64,000 nt of DNA from Leptothermofonsia sp049200465 (lineage in GTDB: Bacteria > Cyanobacteriota > Cyanobacteriia > Leptolyngbyales > Leptolyngbyaceae): the NCBI RefSeq assembly GCF_049200465.1, contig NZ_CP120836.1:4588001-4652000 (forward strand). Direction: 5' to 3'. The position numbers were made by a program, and so were the translations under genes. A model generated the notes under the pieces. The model was given only the letters and a program-made list of their open reading frames with translations. It was not told the origin of the DNA and ran no database searches. Within the stretch, counting starts at the first letter, position 1. Each line of letters opens with the position of its first letter. This document shows positions 43,231-53,475 of the stretch, in pieces.

Positions 43231-45144
43231 ATGACCCTGGATTCACCCGTTGACTTTTTGGATGCGTTTGACGTTGTGGTTGTGGGAGCCGGTCACTCCG
43301 GTTGCGAAGCGGCTCTGGCAACAGCGCGGCTGGGTTGTCGCACGATCCTGTTAACGCTCAACCTGGACAAGATCGCCTGGCAACCCTGTAACCCGGCAGT
43401 CGGCGGTCCGGCCAAGTCGCAACTGGTACACGAGGTCGATGCCCTGGGTGGCGAAATTGGCAAAATGGCAGACCGCACCTATCTCCAAAAACGCATCCTT
43501 AATGCCTCCAGAGGTCCGGCAGTATGGGCATTACGGGCGCAAACTGACAAGCGCGAGTATGCTGCTGTCATGAAAACCATTGTCGAGAACCAGGAAAACC
43601 TGACCGTTCGGGAGGGCATGGTGACCGATCTGGTTCTGGGCAAAAACGACGAGGTGATAGGAGTCCAAACCTATTTCGGCGTTGCCTTTCAATGTAAAGC
43701 GGTCATTCTCACGACTGGAACATTCCTGGGAGGGCGCATTTGGGTGGGCAACAAGTCCATGGCGGCGGGTCGGGCTGGGGAATTTGCAGCAGAAGGATTA
43801 ACTGAAACATTGAATCGCTTCGGTTTTGAAACGGGACGGTTGAAAACGGGAACCCCTGCCCGCGTCGATCGCCGCTCTATCAACTTTTCCATCCTGGAAC
43901 CCCAACCCAGCGATCCCGAAATCCGCTGGTTTAGCTTTGACCCGGATGTTTGGGTGGAGCGGGAATCCATGGACTGCCACATCACCCGTACTACCCCAGA
44001 AACTCACCGCATCATCCGCGAGAATCTGCATCTGTCTCCGGTTTATGGGGGGTGGGTCGATGCCAAAGGTCCACGCTATTGCCCCAGCATTGAAGACAAA
44101 ATTGTCCGCTTTGCCGATAAGGAAAGCCACCAGATTTTTCTGGAACCGGAAGGGCGAGACATTCCGGAAATTTATGTCCAGGGCTTTTCAACGGGATTGC
44201 CAGAGCCGGTTCAATTGCAAATGTTGCGATCGCTCCCTGGTCTGGAAAACTGCATCATGCTGCGTCCGGCCTATGCCGTGGAATACGACTACCTCCCAGC
44301 CACCCAGTGCTACCCCACCCTGATGACGAAAAAAATTGAGGGACTGTTCTGCGCTGGGCAAATCAATGGCACAACGGGTTACGAAGAAGCGGCTGCCCAG
44401 GGGTTGGTAGCCGGGGTGAATGCAGCCCGATTCGTCCGGGGGCAAGAAATGATCACCTTCCCGCGGGAGCAAAGTTATATCGGGACGCTGATTGACGATC
44501 TGTGTACCAAAGATCTGCGGGAACCATATCGGATGCTAACCTCCCGTTCAGAGTACCGCTTGCTGTTGCGATCGGATAACGCCGATCAACGCCTGACTCC
44601 GCTGGGGCGGGAAATCGGGCTGATTGGCGATCGCCGCTGGAATTTGTTTGTTCACAAACAGGCTCAGATTGCGGCTGAAAAAGAGCGTCTGCACGAAACC
44701 CGCGTCAAAGAACATGATGAACTGGGTCAGAAAATTGCCGCCTACACTCAACAGGCCATCAAAGGCTCTATTACCCTGGCCGACCTGTTGCGCAAACCCG
44801 GCTTCCACTATGCAGACTTAGAGCGGTTTGGGTTGGGGAATCTGGAACTCGATCGCGCCGAGAAGGAAGGAGCCGAAATCGATATCAAATATTCCGGCTA
44901 CATTCAACGTCAACAGAGCCAGATTGACCAGATTGCCCGCCAAGAACACCGCAAGCTTCCACCCGATCTGGACTATCACTCGATTGAAACCCTTTCCAAA
45001 GAAGCCCGCGAAAAGCTGGCAAAAGTTCGTCCGCTTACCGTTGGGCAGGCTTCCCGGATTGGTGGCGTCAACCCGGCAGATATCAATGCATTATTGATTT
45101 ATTTAGAAGTCCAGGCTCGTCGAAACTCCAAGTTGGTGGTATGA
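43231..45144 (+). CDS. mnmG: tRNA uridine 5-carboxymethylaminomethyl modification enzyme MnmG
   Basis: A 637-residue MnmG (GidA), the FAD partner of MnmE in modifying the wobble uridine of several tRNAs. FAD-binding motif VVVGAGHSGCEAALA is at residues 18-32; further signatures are PCNPAVGGPAKSQLV, GRLKTGTPARVD and the QINGTTGYEEAAAQG signature near residue 380. ATG 43231 is preferred to the GTG at 43222. Its stop overlaps the ATG of the following Uma2 remnant (ATGA). Confidence 0.96.
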   Translation: MTLDSPVDFLDAFDVVVVGAGHSGCEAALATARLGCRTILLTLNLDKIAWQPCNPAVGGPAKSQLVHEVDALGGEIGKMADRTYLQKRILNASRGPAVWALRAQTDKREYAAVMKTIVENQENLTVREGMVTDLVLGKNDEVIGVQTYFGVAFQCKAVILTTGTFLGGRIWVGNKSMAAGRAGEFAAEGLTETLNRFGFETGRLKTGTPARVDRRSINFSILEPQPSDPEIRWFSFDPDVWVERESMDCHITRTTPETHRIIRENLHLSPVYGGWVDAKGPRYCPSIEDKIVRFADKESHQIFLEPEGRDIPEIYVQGFSTGLPEPVQLQMLRSLPGLENCIMLRPAYAVEYDYLPATQCYPTLMTKKIEGLFCAGQINGTTGYEEAAAQGLVAGVNAARFVRGQEMITFPREQSYIGTLIDDLCTKDLREPYRMLTSRSEYRLLLRSDNADQRLTPLGREIGLIGDRRWNLFVHKQAQIAAEKERLHETRVKEHDELGQKIAAYTQQAIKGSITLADLLRKPGFHYADLERFGLGNLELDRAEKEGAEIDIKYSGYIQRQQSQIDQIARQEHRKLPPDLDYHSIETLSKEAREKLAKVRPLTVGQASRIGGVNPADINALLIYLEVQARRNSKLVV

Positions 45145-45570
45145 CATCCGTTGTCGTCAGACTGAATCCAATTTTGCGGCTACCTGATGAACAGTTTCTT
45201 GAAGTTTGTCGAGCAAATCCAGAGATCAAATTTGAACAAAATTCAAAGGGGAATTGATTACTGTAGCTCCAACTGGAGGAAATACGGGAATCTACAATGC
45301 CAAACTCACCACTCGCTTTGTTGTGTGGAATGAGCAAGCAAACCTGGGTGAAGTTTTTGATTCCTCCATCTGTTTCGAGCTACCCAATGGAGCCAGGCAA
45401 TCGCCCGGTGTTGTATAGGGTCAAACTCGACTGGTTGCCAGGCTCGAAAAGCCCGGAAAGTAGAAATCTATCGCCCTGGCAAAGAAGTCGAAATTTTGCC
45501 AGATCCAGTTAGTCTTTCCGATGAAGACGTGTTATCTGGATTCGTATTGAATCTGCAAGCCATCGGGTGA
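45141..45570 (+). pseudogene. degraded Uma2 family gene
   Basis: Reads MTSVVVRLNPILRLPDEQFL and runs to a stop after NSKGN; a missing G in a run of four would continue as ELITVAPTGGN. That frame covers NAKLTTRFVVWNEQANLGE and ends at GARQSPGVV. The C-terminus KVEIYRPGKEVEIL to GFVLNLQAIG is present in another frame. About 65 residues of the middle, with most catalytic Asp/Glu/Lys residues of the PD-(D/E)xK fold, are gone. The start overlaps the mnmG stop by 4 bp. A full family member lies at 62932-63513. Confidence 0.8.
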
Positions 45571-45623
45571 ACTTGAGGGATGGTTAAATTTTCCCTAATT
45601 CCCTATCTCCTACTCCCTACTCA

Positions 45624-46953
45624 TCACCCAAAACTATCCGATGCGTAATAGCCACCGGAATCACCCAGGAAAATGATGCTCCCATCGTTACTGTCTCCTA
45701 ACTCACGGCTTCCGGCGATACCTCGATTCAGAACATGAATTAAGCGTTGAGGTGTAAACGATTCCAGTTCCACAAAATTTCCAGCTTCTAACCAGGCGAC
45801 TTCATCCGGTGACAACAATTGACGCACCTCCGGGGGCATCTGTTTTGCAGCATTGGCAGCCCTCACTGAATTTTGCACAAATAATCCTGGCGTTGAGAGA
45901 ACCTGACGAGGGGATAGGCCCACGTCAATAACGGCGATATTTCGGTCAGGAAACCAATCGGGGTTAGATCGCAATTGATGCATCAACCCAATTCCCTGGG
46001 CTGTACAGTCATGTAGTGCATAGACTTTCAAATCTGGATTGCGCCGCAGCATCTCCATGGCTGTGTTGAAAATAGTGGGGGGATAGCCAGTAATGCTGAG
46101 AATGGCGCAGTTATTTTCAAAATGAAAATTGTTAGCAATCAGGAGTTGGGCAATTTCTGGGCGATCGCAAACTACTAACCGATCAAAACTGTAAGCCGTT
46201 ATTTCAGAATTTACTGGGGCTGGAGGACTGTCCTGCTGGGGAGGAGATAGCATTTTTTCAATTGAGCCATTAATCTGCTGCCAGCGGATCACCCAGTAGT
46301 AAAAGCGGTCTTGTGTGGTTAAGAATGTTTGGGCAAGCCAGGATTGTTTTGACAATTGCAGTCTTCCCAAAACAATCGCCAGGATGCCCAACAGGGCCGC
46401 AGTTACCCCGGCCGCAGTTACCCCTAGAGGCAGAGAGTTAATAAAACTAATAAAACTAGCAAAACTGCCTGCTACTAATGTGATACCACCAATGACCTGC
46501 AACCCTCTGGCCGCCTGTCTGCGGCTACGGTGGTTTCCCCTACTCGATTGGCTGTTGGAATAGAGATATACAATAAAAGGCAGATCGTTCAGAATTAAGC
46601 CCAGAATTAATGCAAATGGAAGTACAAGGTTTGAGTGGCCTATTTTATCAAATACCACAACTATAAGAGCCAAATTACAAACAATAAATAAAAAGAAAAG
46701 AACTGGTAATGATATACTATTACTACGCCTATTTTGAGGCGATTGTCGATGAAATAGAAAAACTGTTTTGGGGTGAAAAGAGGGTACCGTTTGCAGAAAG
46801 ATCGGCGATCGCCCTGGCAAACATCGGATCAGTAATATTGTCATTTCCCTCGGTAGGTTCAAACACAAAAGGGTGCTGACAGTTTTTGCATCGACCATAG
46901 TTATCTTTCCGATCTTTGAGTTTGTTATCTTCTCCACACTGGATGCATTTCAT
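45624..46953 (-). pseudogene. zinc-ribbon membrane protein with two frame breaks
   Basis: Three frames join into one protein of about 443 residues from ATG 46953 (after GGGGACAG). Residues 1-30 are a zinc ribbon (CIQCGEDN, RCKNCQHPF), followed by DNITDPMFARAIADLSANGT. Adding one base at A4 (46776-46779) and one at T4 (46732-46735) links it to the main frame. Then come four membrane helices (about 95-195) and a 200-residue soluble C-terminal domain (DRLVVCDRPEIAQLLIANNF, VYALHDCTAQGIGLMHQLR) that I cannot name with confidence; a Toprim-like fold is possible. Both breaks are in short homopolymers. Confidence 0.7.
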
Positions 46954-47080
46954 ACTGTCCCCTTTAACTGTGTGTATTTCTTGACAGAAAATTCGTTTGA
47001 ATAATTTGTACAGGCAAACCGCCATTTGCCCCTTGTGTGACGCAATGACGGGGCAATCGGATTTGGTATTATGTCTCAGA

Positions 47081-47195
47081 TACAGCTCTACACGGCTGCA
47101 TTAGAACATTGGAACTAGAGAGGGAGTGGGGGCTTCGCCCCCAGCCAGGGGTGGAACCCCTGCACCCGGTCCTAACCATAATGACTACCGCTATA
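47081..47195 (-). repeat. family A miniature element, copy 9
   Basis: A full 111-bp copy (47083-47193) in reverse orientation between TA pairs at 47081-47082 and 47194-47195. It ends 13 bp after the stop of the decarboxylase-like gene. Confidence 0.85.
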
Positions 47196-47207
47196 TATAA
47201 TCACTTT

Positions 47208-48601
47208 CTAAAGTACCTGATTACTCAGTAAAACACTGTAGTCTTCTCGTTTGCGAATCAGACGATGACTATTGTTTTCGAGCAACACTTCAGCCGGTCG
47301 GAGGCGGTGTAAAAAATGGGAAGTCATTGCGTACCCATAGGCACCCACATCCAGAATGGCAAGGATATCTCCCATCTGCAACGCAGGTAGCTGGCAGTTT
47401 TTGCCCAAATAATCGCGAGAGAGTAGGTCGTATTGCCAGAGACATCGGTGGGAAACAGGGAATCGGGGTTAGAGGCTTCTGCCTCTTGCCACGTCACAAT
47501 CTCACGATAACCGCCATGCACTGAGGGAACCGAAAGATTGGCAACGGTGGTATCGGTGCCAACAATTTGCTTTTCGTTCTGCCATTTCACCGAAACCACT
47601 TGAGTCAGCAGCACGGCACACCCTGCGATCGCCGCCCGCCCCGGCTCAATCACCAATCGGATGGGACGCTTTAGCCGATTCAGATAATTGCTCAATTCAG
47701 CTCCAAATTCTTCCCAATTGAAAGCGACTCCACCTCGATGGTAGGGATAACCAAAGCCGCCCCCAAAGTCCAGGTATTCCCAATCAGGTAGGGTTTGGGC
47801 GATCGCCAATACCCGCTCAATCACTTGAGTAAATGCTTTCGTCGCATTGGTTCCCGTCCCCCGATAGAAATGCAGTCCGGTGAGTTTAAGTCCGGCTTGA
47901 TGGGCAATCGCGATCGCTTCAGAAAATTCCTCTGGGCGCACCCCAATGCGGCTGTCACCTGTAAGAGTGGGGTCATTGAGGCGAAGACCAAGGGAAGGCG
48001 TGGGGTGGAGGGGTGGAGGGGTGGACGAGTGGATGAGTTTTGAGTTCTGAGTTTTCACCTGCCTATTTCCTACTATCCATTCCCCATTCCGGCCCCTGCC
48101 TTCTGCCTCCCGGCTTCTGACTTTTGACTCCTGTCTTTCTTCTTCCTTCTTCCCTCTCATCTCCTCATACGCCTCACAAAAAAGCTGTAACTGAGATAAG
48201 CTATCCAGATTGAAGGTGGTAATGTTCCAATGGAGGAGTTGTTCCATGTCAGAGCGACTCAGGTTGCTGCCGCTGTAAACAATCTGGTTGGGATGAAAGC
48301 CTGCATGAAGTCCCAGGTAAGCATCGCCGGGGGTGTTGGCGTGCAGCCCCCAACCGGCTTCCCGAAAAATACGAAGAAGGGCAAGATTGCCATTGGTGAC
48401 TGTGGCGAACTGGAATTGGGTATGGGGGTAGGGGATGGCGCGGGTGATTTGGTGAATGGTTTGACGCAGGCGATCGCTCTGATATACATAGAGCGGTGAG
48501 CCATAGGTGGAAAGCAGTTCCTGGGCAAGCGATAGAGGAAAGGGTGGCAGCCATAAAGACAGGGAACTGCTCCGGGTCTGCTGTGAAGGAGGGGTTACCA
48601 T
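47208..48601 (-). pseudogene. fold-type III PLP decarboxylase (DapDC/ODC family) with one frame break
   Basis: About 463 residues. The N-terminal alanine-racemase-like barrel shows YVYQSDRLRQ and FATVTNGNLALL (the usual PLP Lys position, here TNGN, not AxKAN), GLHFYRGTGTN, DFGGGFGYPY and EPGRA. The C-terminal part (GKNCQLPALQMGDILAI, GAYGYAMTSHF) is in another frame; removing one CT from GAGAGAG at 47417-47423 joins them as TTYSRDYLGKN. About 50 residues near 155-205 (RGKKEEERQESKVRSREAE region) are an insert encoded by spacer-like repeats. It starts inside the end of the AsnB-like gene (7-bp overlap), so the two act together. The missing Lys makes decarboxylase activity uncertain. Confidence 0.7.
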
Positions 48602-50334
48602 GACTCAATGCTCCTGTGGAATCGAAGGTATAGTCGTCCAAGCCAGGGAGGAAGGGAGAAGAGAGGATGCCAGGACAGGCGGGGAACAGGTTCCCTTAAA
48701 ACAGCCCTGCGCCAAACCTGCCACATCAGCAGCAACCAGAGACTTTCACCAATGCGACGACCCTGAATGGTACCCAATTCACCTAGAACAATCCGAGTTG
48801 CCAGAGTGGGTTGCCAGATACCTTCCTGCTGTAAGTGCTGCGGGTTGAGCCAGCGCCCCACTTCATGCCATAACCCATCAAAACACCAGAAGGTTAAGGG
48901 GACTCCCATTCCCCGTTTGGGTCGCCAGACAGTTTCCGGTGGCAGCCAGGGTTCAACGGCTCGCTTCAGAATGTACTTTTCGCAGGAGCCTCGCAGGTAA
49001 AACTCACTAGGTACTTGAAATGCCCATTGCGCCAGGGAAAGATCGCAAAAGGGCGATCGCACCTCCAACCTGTGAGCCAATCCCAACCGGGTAGCACGGG
49101 GATGAATATTCTGGGCCCCTTTGAGCATCAAATTAGCGCGACGCAGGCGGTGTAGCAGAGAACGGCTGAAGGCGGGATCGAGCGCGTCTTTGAGCCATTC
49201 CTGGGGATACCATTGTTGGATCTGAGCATAGACCTCTGGCTGAAAGATCTGGCTCTCGTAACCCCAGAGGCGATGGAAGGTGCGCAAATATTGTTGCGTA
49301 AAATCCTGTTCAGATGGGTGTTCCGTCTGGTAAATGCTGGCGGCAATCAGGGGTTTATTGGTCCAACCTGCAAACAACTGGTCGCCTCCTTCCCCATTGA
49401 AAATGACTTTCACCTCCTGACTGGCAACCTGTCCCAGGAGGAAGAGAGGGGAACGGTCACTCCATCCCCAAAGGGCAGGTCTAACGCCTGAGCAGTGGGA
49501 ATCAGTGCTTGCCGAATTTGGCGGGGAGTTACCTCTACCCGCACCAGGGGAATTTTGAGAAAGTCGGCGATCGCCTGTGCGTAAGAATGCTCTGAAATTC
49601 CTGCACTGCCAAAATCCAGTGTGTAAGCACGAACCTTCACTCCAAATTGCACCAGCAAAGCCGCCACAATGGAAGAGTCTAGCCCACCGGAAAGAAAGAC
49701 ACCGACGGGATCCCGGATTCAGGTCAGCAATCTGGCGTTGGATGGCGTCTTTCAGCAGGGTTTGCAGTTGATTAATGGCCGTTGGTTCATCCTGAAGCGG
49801 CAGTGGCGATTCTTGCCACTCCAGCGATCGCTGCCAGTGTGGCGCGGCGATCGCTCCGTTACGGAATGTCCAGGTCTGCTCACCTCCTGTCGGAATCGCA
49901 AAAATCCCAGCAATAGGAGTCAGCGGCGTCGGCACATAGGAGAAGCAACTGTAACCGTAAAGTGCAGGGATGCTGATTTCAATTGCATTCGCGATCGGCA
50001 GTAACAGGCTGAAATGACTTGCAAACCAGACTACCTGCTGAACTTGCACCCAGTAGAGCGGCACACGTCCAAAGGAGTCTCGTCCCATGGTCAAAGTCTG
50101 TTCGTCCACCTTAATCCAAGAATCAAAATAGGGTCCATTTCCCGCTGTTTGCCCCCAATAAGCTATTCCCCACAAGGCGCTATCAGGATTTTGGGGTGCA
50201 GAGCATTTCCGGTGAAGAGATTGGGTTTCTTCTGCTGCAATCACCGCATGACTCAATCGTTTTTTCCAACGAAGACCGTTGCCCCCTGCCCCAGTAACCG
50301 ATGACTCGGTTAAGCCGTTGTGAACAACCTTCAC
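48595..50334 (-). pseudogene. asparagine synthase-like protein with two frame breaks
   Basis: About 578 residues. The first 200 residues resemble the class II glutaminase domain (TMGRDSFGRVPLYW, VVWFASHFSLL) but the catalytic N-terminal Cys is absent. The synthetase domain has the PP-loop LSGGLDSS, the GEGGDQLFAGW motif and a RLEVRSPFCD segment. The middle is in another frame: one extra C at 49712-49714 and an extra AG at about 49443-49448 account for both breaks and keep the ends in the same frame. The GTG start at 50334 is uncertain. Lack of the Cys is like beta-lactam synthetase-type and other amide-forming relatives rather than ordinary AsnB. Confidence 0.72.
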
Positions 50335-50388
50335 GATCTAAACAGATCCACACTCAACAATTGGCTCCAATTCCTTCGTCTCAAATCG

Positions 50389-51007
50389 CTACTTCACCTC
50401 AAAACTGGCATCGCTGAGTGGGCGATCGCCCAGAAACATTCGCACCTTCCAGGTTCCGGCAGGGGGCATTGGCGGCGATCGTGTTTCTGCATTGCGTATT
50501 CCAGACGGGTGTTGTAATTTCTTTCGTCTGGTAGCGATTTTGTTTCAACACTTGGTCTCCCAGCCCAATCCAGTCACAGGAAAGATCGAGTTTCTTGCCA
50601 ACCGGGGCATCCTTCAGCGTTACCCGGTAAACCACTTCTGCCGGGCGAGAAACCGTCGTCAGATTGCTCCCATCATCCTGTGTCAGGGTAATCCGATCTT
50701 GCTGCACTGCAACACGGGCAAGGGTCTGCTGATTTTGCTGCGACCAAAAAGCAATGCCACCAATAGCAACAGCTAGACAGGCTGCAATGCCTACTATGAG
50801 CCTGCGAGTTTGGCGCTGTTGGACGGCTAAAGCGTCTCGCCGCTGCACCTGAATCATCGCTTCGTCGATTAACTCCGGTGGCAAATTCAGCTCTTGCAGA
50901 ATTTGCACCATTTGCTCCCGATCCACTTCATTCTGGCGCTGTTGGGAAAGCCGCTCAACTTCGCCCACAATTTTGCCTAATTGTTCTTGAGTCAGCCGAT
51001 TGTTCAT
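50389..51007 (-). pseudogene. conserved membrane protein with C-terminal frame break
   Basis: About 205 residues from ATG 51007, which follows GGAGAACCT; the first in-frame ATG at 51034 is less likely. A helical N-terminal region (KIVGEVERLSQQRQNEVDRE, LNLPPELIDEAMIQVQRRDAL) is followed by one membrane helix (about 70-88) and a beta-rich domain. In the given sequence the tail becomes CRNLEGANVSG and stops at 50399; removing one base from G5 at 50462-50466 gives AGTWKVRMFLGDRPLSDASF and a stop at 50389, which matches the normal end of this cyanobacterial family. It lies 23 bp after the TrkA-like gene. Confidence 0.72.
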
Positions 51008-51030
51008 AGGTTCTCCATCTGCTGATTGCC

Positions 51031-53115
51031 TCACGCTGACAACGATACCAATTGTGCAACCACCTGCGATTTGCTGAGTTCTCGAACCAGACGTTGGGCC
51101 TGGTGTTTATAGAGAGGGAAGGGTAGGACGGCAGGAAGCTGGTTCATCACTTCCCGCGCCTGATTAATACTGCAACCAGTGATGCGAGCGATCGCCATTG
51201 ACCCATCAAAGATTGAGTCCTTGGATGAAGCTTTGTTAATTGTTACCTGCCAGCGTCGGGGGTACATTTCACCCCGTTCAATCCGTTGTAACCCATCACT
51301 GGTGGCTAAAACGACCAGACGATCGTCCATTTCCAGCCGGATATCATCCGACGGCATGAATCGCACCGTCCCCTTCGCTAAGCTGTGATACAAGACGGGA
51401 ACCACCCCGTAACCATAGGCGACTTCCGCTAGCAAACGTCTATTCAGCATGTCTTCTGATTTGATCATGTATTCGATGACAAGAACAGTTTGTTCATTCA
51501 GCCGCAGCAAACTTAAAACATTCTCCCCAAACACCGTCGCAACAAAGGCATCGGCTGCCAGGTCATAAGCACAGAGCACTTTTGCATAGGGCAACAGGCC
51601 ATCAATACTGGCACTGAAACGAGGATCAAAAGTACGGATTACCAACGCACAGTCAGGGTTCGCGGCGTGGGCCATTAGGCCAAGTTCCAGATTTGCCATC
51701 TCGTCATCGGTTGCAATTACAACACTTCTTGCAGTGGCCAGATTGACCTTGCTCAAGGAATTAGCTAAATCTCCCACTACCAGAGGCATTGAGGGCAAAA
51801 TCGTAGATTCCAAGGGAACGTTGCTTACCCCAACCAGGGGTTGCCGCATTTGCTGCAAAAAGGTTGCCACTCGTCGCCCCAACCGCCCCAGTCCAATTAA
51901 TATCACGTGACCTTGCAGGGGGACAGGAGGGCGCTTCTTGGGGAGCTGAAATTTGGCAACCAGCAGAGTTTCTGTCAGGAGTGCATACAAAACCGCAATG
52001 GAAGCAGTCCCCGCCAACATATAGGTCAGGTTCATAATCCGCATCCAAACGGGGAAACTATCTTGTGGATCAAGGGCACCAAACACGGTGTCATAGGAAC
52101 CTAACAGCATCACACCCGCTGTGTAAAATGCTGATAGCAGGCTAATTTGGGAATTCGTCAACTTGAAAGTGAGGGTACCTAGCAACCACAGGACCAGCAT
52201 CGTCACACCAACCACAGTGGCAACCCGTTTTGTAGGTTGCTGGGCAGTTACCTGCCACCAGTTCACCAACTTCTGCCCCAGGTGATAGCTAGAAAAGTGG
52301 CGTAATTTGTGCCAGAATGGCTTCGCTTCTGAACGCGCTTTTACTGGAGTTCCTGCCGAGGGAACTGATATCAGATCTGTAAATCGATCAACAACTTCAA
52401 TGTAGGCAACCTGGTCGCCAGCCTGGACACGAGCATCCGGCTCCCATTGATAAAATCCCACAGGTAAAGGGCTTCCAGCGGAAATGTGGCTGAGTAGACG
52501 GCGGGTTTGGGTGTTGAGTTCATGCAAGAAGCGGCGATCGCACCAGCGATGGGTGGTGTCAATCGATACCTTGACAACCAGCAACATGTAAGCGTCCAGG
52601 TGAATCAAGCCACGAATTTCACTGCCTAAGGCGGCGATTGCAAATGCGGGTGCAGGCAACTGGCTAGCATCCAATGCTACAAAATTTCCCAATCCTTGCT
52701 CCAGCAATTGATTTAAATTCTGTTTGGTCGAGCGCACAACCACCCTGACCTCTGGGTTTAGCAGCTTCACCGCAAAGGCTGCTTCAATATTCACCCGTTC
52801 ATCGTTGGTTACGATCAAAACGGCCCGGCAATCCTTGACCCCCGCCCTTTCCAGAACATCTGGCTGACGGCAGTCACCCATCAGCAGGCTATCCACTAAA
52901 CCGGGTAGATTAGTAATTTCCCAGCTTTCAGGGCAGGCAGTGGTAATTGCATGCACCGACACCCCAAATTCCTTGAGTGCTGCTACACAGAATTGCCCCA
53001 AACTACCCAGGCCACAAACCAGAAAATGGGACTGTTCAGTCTTGTAATTATCTGCATTGAATATCGTCTCAGGTCCAATTGTAGCCGATTGAGGTTTTGT
53101 TTCCGGTGTCTGCAT
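51031..53115 (-). CDS. membrane protein with two RCK (TrkA-N) domains
   Basis: A 694-residue protein. The first NAD-binding RCK domain (LVCGLGSLGQFCV, residues 33-150) and a TrkA-C-like region are followed by three or four membrane helices (about 297-400) and a second RCK domain (VILIGLGRLGRRV, 410-530), then a long C-terminal TrkA-C region. It resembles ligand-gated potassium channels with regulators on both sides, yet the pore region (SAFYTAGVMLLGSYDTVFG) lacks a TVGYG filter, so ion selectivity is unclear. The downstream gene is 23 bp away and probably in the same operon. Confidence 0.82.
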   Translation of the reverse strand: MQTPETKPQSATIGPETIFNADNYKTEQSHFLVCGLGSLGQFCVAALKEFGVSVHAITTACPESWEITNLPGLVDSLLMGDCRQPDVLERAGVKDCRAVLIVTNDERVNIEAAFAVKLLNPEVRVVVRSTKQNLNQLLEQGLGNFVALDASQLPAPAFAIAALGSEIRGLIHLDAYMLLVVKVSIDTTHRWCDRRFLHELNTQTRRLLSHISAGSPLPVGFYQWEPDARVQAGDQVAYIEVVDRFTDLISVPSAGTPVKARSEAKPFWHKLRHFSSYHLGQKLVNWWQVTAQQPTKRVATVVGVTMLVLWLLGTLTFKLTNSQISLLSAFYTAGVMLLGSYDTVFGALDPQDSFPVWMRIMNLTYMLAGTASIAVLYALLTETLLVAKFQLPKKRPPVPLQGHVILIGLGRLGRRVATFLQQMRQPLVGVSNVPLESTILPSMPLVVGDLANSLSKVNLATARSVVIATDDEMANLELGLMAHAANPDCALVIRTFDPRFSASIDGLLPYAKVLCAYDLAADAFVATVFGENVLSLLRLNEQTVLVIEYMIKSEDMLNRRLLAEVAYGYGVVPVLYHSLAKGTVRFMPSDDIRLEMDDRLVVLATSDGLQRIERGEMYPRRWQVTINKASSKDSIFDGSMAIARITGCSINQAREVMNQLPAVLPFPLYKHQAQRLVRELSKSQVVAQLVSLSA

Positions 53116-53212
53116 AAAAAGCCTTAGAGCGTTTAAGCAGCAAATTCCTCAACTCCATTATGCCTGCGAAATCTAAAACCGCCAGAGGACAGTCTCTAAT
53201 TCTCCCTCGTCT

Positions 53213-53330
53213 AAGTAGGTGGGACTAATTAAATATAAGACCTGTGTAGATTTGGTTGAGGCACGAAACCTAACACCCGTATGGGTTATGCTATCGCTAA
53301 TCCAGCCTACATTTGATTCCACCTACCTAT
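53213..53330. repeat. cyanobacterial hairpin repeat (family H)
   Basis: AGGTGGGACTAATTAAAT and ATTTGATTCCACCTACCT form outer arms. The inner part TTGGTTGAGGCACGAAACC then CCGTATGGGTTATGCTATCG is like a widespread cyanobacterial intergenic repeat. It lies in the 654-bp spacer upstream of the TrkA-like gene, most of which is repeats. Nearby, 53340-53400 has an imperfect tandem GATGTGG-type unit. Confidence 0.5.
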
Positions 53331-53475
53331 GTAATTCTCTCTTGATTGATGTGGCCTTGATTGATGTGGCGCTGCTTGAAGTTACACTGATGGACGTTCT
53401 TGGCGTCTTAATCGAAAACTACGAAGCAAAGCACGTTCCTTAACTGGAAGAGGTTGCATCCTATAGCGTTCCCAA

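Noticed and set aside
53219..53443. Possible 74-residue protein on the plus strand
   Set aside because: It lies in a hairpin repeat and a short tandem repeat; the amino acid pattern follows from the repeat.
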